Source: Neckera pumila (Eukaryota; Streptophyta; Bryopsida; Hypnales; Neckeraceae). Taken from it: 64,000 bases of DNA. The notes beneath the pieces are model-generated. The model had not been told where the DNA came from, did no database searches, and worked only from the letters and a program-made list of their open reading frames with translations. Below are positions 57,701 through 64,000 of this stretch, one piece after another. The translations under genes and the position numbers were made by a program. The DNA is taken from assembly GCA_963969595.1 (NCBI GenBank), contig OZ018414.1, positions 15,669,660-15,733,659 of the forward strand, written 5' to 3'. Positions within the stretch are counted from its first letter, which is position 1; each line of letters starts with the position of its first letter.

Positions 57701-60700
57701 GCATATTGAGGGTTATGGAATTTTATTTTTTCCTGAATTTTATAGAATTGAATTGAAAAATGAATACAATATACTATTTTTTCAAGAAAATGCTAAACTT
57801 GCATGCAACAAGGAAAGCTCTATAACCTTCACATCACTAATTCAAATGGAATGAATAAAAACTTTTATATGGAAAAAATATAATCTATTAAAAGTTGAGA
57901 AGCAAATTTTTGAATTTTAAATTTGATTTGTACTGTTGTTGCTCAAGTTTGAATACTATATACTTAGGAGGTATATTTTTTGCTTCCATATACTAGTTGA
58001 AGTCAAAATTATATTTTCAAAAGCTAATGTATTTTTCTATCTTAACAAAAAGTTTCAAAAAATCTTGTCAAAAGATTAGATTGTATAGGATTGTGCCTAA
58101 ACTTCCATTTGTCTCTTGAGGGATTTTTTATTTTTTTAGAGGTTAAGAAAAATTATAGCACAAAATTTAAGTCCCATCTCCCCTTAAATGATTGACTACT
58201 ACATAACTGTCTTCTGACAAGCATAGGGACAACGTAGAAATTTTTGGCAATTGAGATATTTGAAATTCCAACTTGATAACATCCAATTAGGATTTATCAT
58301 ATTGTAGTTGTTGTACAATCATTGTTTCCAATCGTTGTGATTCATAATGCAATCATTTTTTAGTCTCATTGGCTAATCAAGGAACCAGTCATACGCGACT
58401 AAACTCGTGGCTTCAACACATGGCAAGTCATGATTGCATCTTAATGGCAAATGGACGGTCTAGATTGCGTCTTTTGTGGACAATAAACCTTGGACTACAA
58501 TTTAGTATAGAGGCCATTCCACTTCTGTGGCGCCTGACACGTGGTATGATGTGAATGCATCTTAGTAGTCATGTATAAATCATTGAATGATAAGTTATAG
58601 AATAGTCATTTTGTAGTCGTAGAATACACTATGATGATTGTGATATGGCAGCTTCAAGTTGCATCTCCAACTATGGAAGATGAACGGTGAGGATTTTGTC
58701 TCTCTCATTCATAGTTAAAGTACAGGTCATCCGCTGCATCCTCATTGCAATATTTTCTACTTTTGTTTTTTGCCGATCAACTTCTTCTCATGTTTTCTCT
58801 TGTTTATGCTTCAAGTTTTCTAAGTGAAGATTTATAGCAGCCATTGTTTCCTGAGTGCAGAAGTTTACATTTTTCTTAATAATTTTTGGTAATTTGTTAT
58901 TTTGTTGTTTGTTCTTTTGCTATTAGCTGTTGGATATTTTGTTTTTTTATGTTTTTTTGTTGTTTTCTTTTTTATTTACTTTACATACATTAGTCAATTG
59001 TTACGCATTTTAAAAATTTTGATTTAGTATATGTATAGAAATCCTTAATGAGAGAACTAAAGATAATATTAGGCTAGTAGAGGACAGCAAGTGCTAGTAG
59101 TTGGCTTTACATCAGGTGAGTTTTGTAGTTACTTTAGTTGGTGATTATTGCTTTCAATCTTTTGTTCAGTCATATATTTTTCATTGGATATACTTGATTC
59201 ATTTTTTAGTTGGAAGTTGGCTGTAGTTTTTAATGGATCACAAAGCAAGAAAAGTTTATAAAGTAGGAAAAAAAGTAGTTTGAGACATAGTGCAAATGTA
59301 CAGATATAGTGCAATCATAGTAAAGTCATGCTACAATAATAGTATAGCTATAGAAATATAGTCACTGAATCTTTGTCTCGGTCATTTCTTGGTAATGAAT
59401 ATAAAAAATGACTCAAAATAACTTTGTTGACTCAGTTCCTATTTGTATATTTGCAACTACAAATAATTAATCGATGATTGCAATAGCCATATATACAACT
59501 ACTATTTACCAACATATGGATTTTGAAACAAGTAATATTTCATTCAAAAAATAATTTCAATCATAAAATGGCAACCTATTACCTTTTGCCACATCGGCAA
59601 AAGTGGATCCCACAAACAACATCAAACTCATAAATGACTAAATAATGAGTGGTTAAGTTTTGGCCAAGTTAGATGGCACATGCCATGCATGTTAGTCATT
59701 CCATATCAATAGCTATGTATGCATTAGTAACCACGTCGGACGTTGTGAGCAACATCAACAGTGTCTAGTCATCCATCATATCCACTTCAATAAGTATGTC
59801 AGTGGCTCCATTAGTAGCAAAAACTTACGAAATTCCACATCAACAGACAGATGAGAAAGAAATTGTCAAAATAAATGACTACTAAAATCATCAATTGACT
59901 TGTCTGAAATGACTCAAAACCATAAATTGGGCTTTAAATAGTCATTATTTAGTCATAAGTGCTCTAAATGACTAGTTTTATAGTCATTAATGCCAATTAT
60001 TGATAGCTCATTTTCTACTAGTGAGAGAAACCTATTCTACAGTAGACCCTTTACAGATAACAAAATGCCTAAAGGCAAGCATACACCCAAGGGCTTTGAG
60101 AGAGGAGGAAAATGAACAGGGGGACCAAAAAGTGCATTAGCTCTAAAAATGCTATAGGCGAAAGTAAATAATGGCCAAGACCAACAATGCGATCTCATCC
60201 AAGGCAATTAAAATCACAAACAAGAATTAGACAATGACTGGAATTAGAGGTACTTTAAGGCAGAGAAGGTCCACGGGTCCGAGGAAGTAAAAAAGAAGAG
60301 ACCACAGGGAGAGCTCTCAGTTATGAGCCTATAAAAGTAGTTAAATGCCTCTTGCATTTTGAGGTTTACTACATACGAATTAAGGTCCACGAAGTTTTCT
60401 AAAGCTTGGCCATTAGAGTTGGGAATTGGTTCAAGATTCAAGTCAAAATCTTCAAGAATAAGGCGCATGATGATGTCCGTTTGCTTGGCTGCTTCTCTCT
60501 TCCTATCTTAAATTGTTATGGTGTTGATAGCGAGATCTTAGATTTCCACGCCATCGTCAATGAATCCATTTGTATCCCAGTTGTAGTGTAGAGCTGCCAA
60601 GTTGATGGCATCTTGTACATCTCTCAATTCATTTGTATCATCCAATGGATCCTCCGAGCTACTATTGATAAGGGAATTTGATCATTGCTAAAGCAATCCT

Positions 60701-60741
60701 CCTCGCTTGAATACTTAGAGGGCGGCAGTGTGGAGCTAAAA
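54782..60741. other. AT-rich region with dispersed repeats
   Basis: 55270-55370 is a third copy of the 36.7/40.1-kb repeat. About 57230-58190 follows the diverged TTAA-element subfamily of 6403-7351 ('ataagatcttatacta', 'gcgtttaaagtga', 'ttaaatgg'-type blocks) but lacks clear ends. 58.2-60.0 kb is rich in 'tagtcat' and 'gtagtcg' words, like subterminal CACTA repeats, and ends at a solo terminus TTTTCTACTAGTG (60012-60024) without a found partner. The 74-codon minus-strand frame at 60244-60468 has no recognised domain. Confidence 0.35.
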
Positions 60742-61876
60742 CACTAGAAGAAAAACGTGTCCGCCATAACCAACTAAATTGCAACTAGTGTCCTACATAA
60801 CTATCTTGCAACTACAACCCTCTCTATTTGCACCAAATCTTACTTCATTGTTTTGCGACATTGTTTTACATCATCAGCACATTATTTTAGTTGCAAAGTA
60901 GTCGTAGAATGAAGTGTGATGTATTGTTTTAGTTGCAATAGTCACAAAGCAGTTGTAGAATAAACTGTAGGATTACAAGAATTATACTTGAGTTCAAATT
61001 TAGAATGAATGTGAGCTATTTTCCATCCAATATTCATCACAACAGTTGCCAATGTCAAGAACTCTACACTTTGCGAAATCCACCTTGTCGATCTGTAGTC
61101 GCAAAACACAACTATCCTGCAACTAAAAAACAACTAGGAAACGACTGCAATTGTAAAATGACAGTATTTGTTTCCTAGTCGTTTTTTAGTTGTATCCGAG
61201 TTGCATTCTAGTTGTTTTGTAGTTATATCCTAGTTGCATCCTAGTTATTTTGTAGTTGTTTTGAAGTTATTTCCTGATTGTCTTATACCAATTGTCCCAT
61301 ATCAATTGTCAAGAATACTATTAGGTTAGACTTATAAGACTTGTAAGTTGTTGTATTTTTATGTAATGAATTCCGTTGATAGAGTTCTAAGATTTTGACC
61401 ATGTGTAGATTTCTACATTTTGTAGATATTGACAATATGTAGATTTTTATATTTTGTAGAAATTTTAAAACCTATGAAATTATTAAATAAGTGAAATCTT
61501 TTAAATACCAATATTTCAATTTTTGAAATCTAAAAAATAATTAGATTTGAAATTCTAAAACCTAAAAAAAACTAGATTTGAAAATCTAAAAAATAGTTGG
61601 ATTTGAAATTCTGAAATCTATAAATCACCGCCTATCAGCAACCATCAGTTGCACATCAGTCACACATCAGTCGCACATTAGCAACCATGTCTAAAAAGTT
61701 CATTGATGAAGTTCCACGTACGCTGCTGGATTCTTGAGTTTTTGCGATTACAAATTCGACATGCGACTTGTCTGATGCAACTGTAATCTCCAAATTAGCA
61801 CTAGTCGCAAATGAGTCACACAATTCAAAAAACAATTACTATTTGTAGTCGTAGAACCCCTCATTTTCTTCTAGTG
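60742..61876. mobile_element. CACTA-type non-autonomous element, 1135 bp
   Basis: Starts CACTAGAAGAAAA and ends TTTTCTTCTAGTG, an exact 13-bp inverted repeat, flanked by the 3-bp duplication AAA (60739-60741 and 61877-61879). Terminal CACTA and a 3-bp duplication define the superfamily. The interior is full of short subterminal words (tagttgca, tagtcgca, cctagtt), as in CACTA elements. An inner inverted repeat (aaaacaactaggaaacgact and complement) lies at about 61121-61192. No transposase. Confidence 0.8.
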
Positions 61877-62158
61877 AAAATTCAATTTTTTGCCTTGGTG
61901 CTACCATCAATGGACAAGTTCCAAAAAATTTGCAGAAGGAACTCAATACTAGGGATAAATTCCTATACTGGTGTGTCATTGAAGGAACAAAATGCAAGGG
62001 TGGAAATCCATGTAGCTTCGAATGTTGTAATCCATTGTGATGTCGATTGAGGTGTCTTCCAGATGTTCTTCCACAAGGTCTCTTCAATTTGGATAAGTAT
62101 ATGCCATGAGCTCGAGCATGAGCTGTATAGTCTTGTGCCAAGATGGAATGCCTCATAT

Positions 62159-62399
62159 CACTACAAGAGAAAGGGGTGTTTTAATTCATACTCAATCTTA
62201 TGCCTAGGACTATACTTAAAAGCTGACCTTAAAGTATGACCTTTAAAGAGATTTTTAGCATAATTTTACTAAAAATACAAGGTTTTTAGTAAAATTTTGC
62301 TAAGAATCTCCTTAAAGGTCATACTTTAAGGTCATACTCAATCTTATGCCTAGGACTATACTTAAAAACTCAATTAAAACACCCCTTTCTCTTGTAGTG
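62159..62399. mobile_element. CACTA-type MITE, 241 bp, with TAT target duplication
   Basis: Begins CACTACAAGAGAAAGGGGTG and ends with the exact complement, flanked by TAT at 62156-62158 and 62400-62402. It folds over most of its length. It shares termini, but not all of its interior, with 10470-10660. Confidence 0.85.
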
Positions 62400-63335
62400 T
62401 ATTTATGACTTTACTGCACATTTGTCACCACATGTTGCAGAAAATCATGCATCGTAGTGGATTCAATGGAGTCTCTTACTCTCTTGTGTAACTTTGCAAG
62501 AATCGGTGAATCTCATAATCATGAGATCTGCTCCTATTAAAGTGCGCCTTCTATAACTATATCTATTTGTGTCAACTAAGGACGAGGAAGATTGTATAAT
62601 TCTCAAAGATTGTTCAATTGTGCTCAAGCCTTGCTAACCTCCAGACAACCGATAAACGCGTACCTTGTTGTTTCCACTGGTATTATAGCCATTTTCTACT
62701 AATGCATTGCTTTTAGCTAGGGCGGTGACTCCCTCCTATGATGCAAGTCACAACCATATGTGGACAGCTCATATGACAATGACTATCCCATGCATGATTG
62801 TTTGTGTCACATCATGCTGCGACAACGACAACGTTAGTATGTTTGTTATAATGTTAGCCTTCAACCCTAGCTTTTGTTAGGATAGAATATTCATTGTCAA
62901 AGGGATAATTTAATTACCATGATAGACAATTTGGTTGAAGACCATTGCAATTTAGATGGACTTCATCATTTGACTGACCAACTTGACGGCTTTTGAGGGC
63001 AAACTAGCTTGACAGACTAGCTAACAATTGTCCGTCTAGCTCAATGGACCAATTACTATAACAAAATTTGGTAAAAAAATCGCAATCAAAATCAATTGCA
63101 GTTCTTTTATCCATCATTCTGCACGGCTTCAAATCAACTGTAGATTTATTTTTTTGATTTTTTGGCTATTAAGTGGACTAGAACTATTAGTGCTCACATT
63201 CATTATTTTGTTTGGTTGATTTTTGGCTTGAAGGTCATAAAGCTATATGGATTTGCACATGGTTTTTGGTTGAGTCATTAATTGTCCTTCAATGCTATGG
63301 AATTGCGTCCAATGATGAATGTATATGTACATTAA

Positions 63336-64000
63336 CCCCTAAAATTCCTTGACTATGTTGTCACCAAAAATGGTCCAAAACTGCCATTTCTAGTACAAGT
63401 ACCAAATTTTTGAAAAATATCATTTTTTGAAACATGTAACCGTAGGATCTTGTAGTATTCTAGTTTGAGAATGTGTGGAAAAAATTTCAAAAATTTCCAC
63501 CACGTAGATTGCAAGATATTAGCATTTGAAGTGGCAAAAATGCTTTTTTGACCACTGCGAAAATCCGGGCAGTGCACTTCACAAGGTCAGATCATTATGA
63601 AAAAATGTCCAAAATGGTTGTGCTTCTTTGGTTTCATTCTTCAAGGCAAGTTGGCTACATATATAAAAAATTTCAGATCATTTGGAGTTGTGCAACATAC
63701 AGGAAAAAAATAGTAAGTAGAAAGAAGTAGAGAATGATTCAAAATACTAAATTGTTAATAAATAAGTTATAAAATCAAAATATTCCAATCCAAATGGTGA
63801 GAATGTTGTTATAAACAATCTACATCTAATAGCATTATTTTTTTTCAAAAATATTGAAATTTCAGTAAAATAAAGGACTTCAAAGTTTTTTTTGGTGTAG
63901 GGATTCCATAACTGCCCGCAAACTAAAACGCCTCATAACTTTTTTCTCAACTATTGAAATGCAATGATTCAAAGCTTTTTGAGTACATATAAATCTGAAG
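63336..64000 (+). mobile_element. TTAA-flanked non-autonomous element, copy 5, cut by the window end
   Basis: Starts CCCCTAAAATTCC after TTAA (63332-63335) and follows the 9179-10130 copy closely ('ccaaaactgccatttctagt', 'gaaacatgtaaccgtaggat', 'gcacttcacaaggtca'). The right end lies beyond the window. Confidence 0.65.

Noticed and set aside
60244..60468. 74-codon minus-strand frame beginning MRLILEDFDLNLEP
   Set aside because: Looks protein-like but matches no family I know and has no flanking exons; could be a decayed transposon gene.
1..64000. tRNA, rRNA or snRNA genes
   Set aside because: No segment with both A- and B-box tRNA signals and a cloverleaf was found by eye, and no rRNA motif was seen; a tRNAscan-type run would be decisive.

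Overview
The window is nuclear DNA of a land plant. The evidence is spliced plant-type genes (a GT-1-class trihelix factor, a cytosolic-type small heat-shock protein, a plant-type SEC15), GT-AG introns, GC-richer exons in a very AT-rich background, and dense MITEs and foldback elements. The species cannot be fixed. Intron-bearing sHSP and possibly intron-bearing SEC15 genes, and the low gene density, may suit a non-flowering plant with a repeat-rich genome, but this is a guess. There is one scaffold gap of exactly 200 N at 30292-30491.

Layout. 1-15.8 kb: no genes; MITEs, foldback elements, a ~140-bp tandem array and a family of ~0.95-kb TTAA-flanked elements. 15.8-18.9 kb (minus): a broken locus holding exons of the TFIIA large subunit followed directly by a frameshifted TAF12 histone-fold exon, plus a second copy of TFIIA exon 1. 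19-22.6 kb: AT-rich, with small dyads and one orphan exon-like ORF. 22.66-29.45 kb: a 6.8-kb element with hAT hallmarks (perfect 8-bp target duplication, CAGGG termini). It carries two 183-bp palindromes, a GC-rich 83-bp minisatellite and an AT-rich higher-order array. 29.5-41.6 kb: the gap, foldbacks and MITEs.

41.9-47.9 kb is the gene-rich part. A complete five-exon GT-1-like trihelix gene (plus, 393 aa) lies convergent with a two-exon sHSP gene (minus, 187 aa), which has a TATA box and a perfect three-unit heat-shock element. A miRNA-precursor-like 137-nt hairpin sits in GT-1 intron 4. 48-53 kb: dispersed repeats and a gag-like remnant. 53.4-54.8 kb: the N-terminal half of exocyst subunit SEC15, whose homology stops at a possible splice donor with no continuation in the remaining 9.3 kb. 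55-64 kb: dispersed repeats, two CACTA-type non-autonomous elements with 3-bp target duplications, and a truncated TTAA element at the edge.

The genes do not form a pathway. They are independent housekeeping, regulatory and stress genes separated by repeats. The most notable items are the 6.8-kb hAT-like satellite carrier, the TTAA family with two paralogous empty sites, the TFIIA/TAF12 composite relic, the intronic hairpin and the truncated SEC15.
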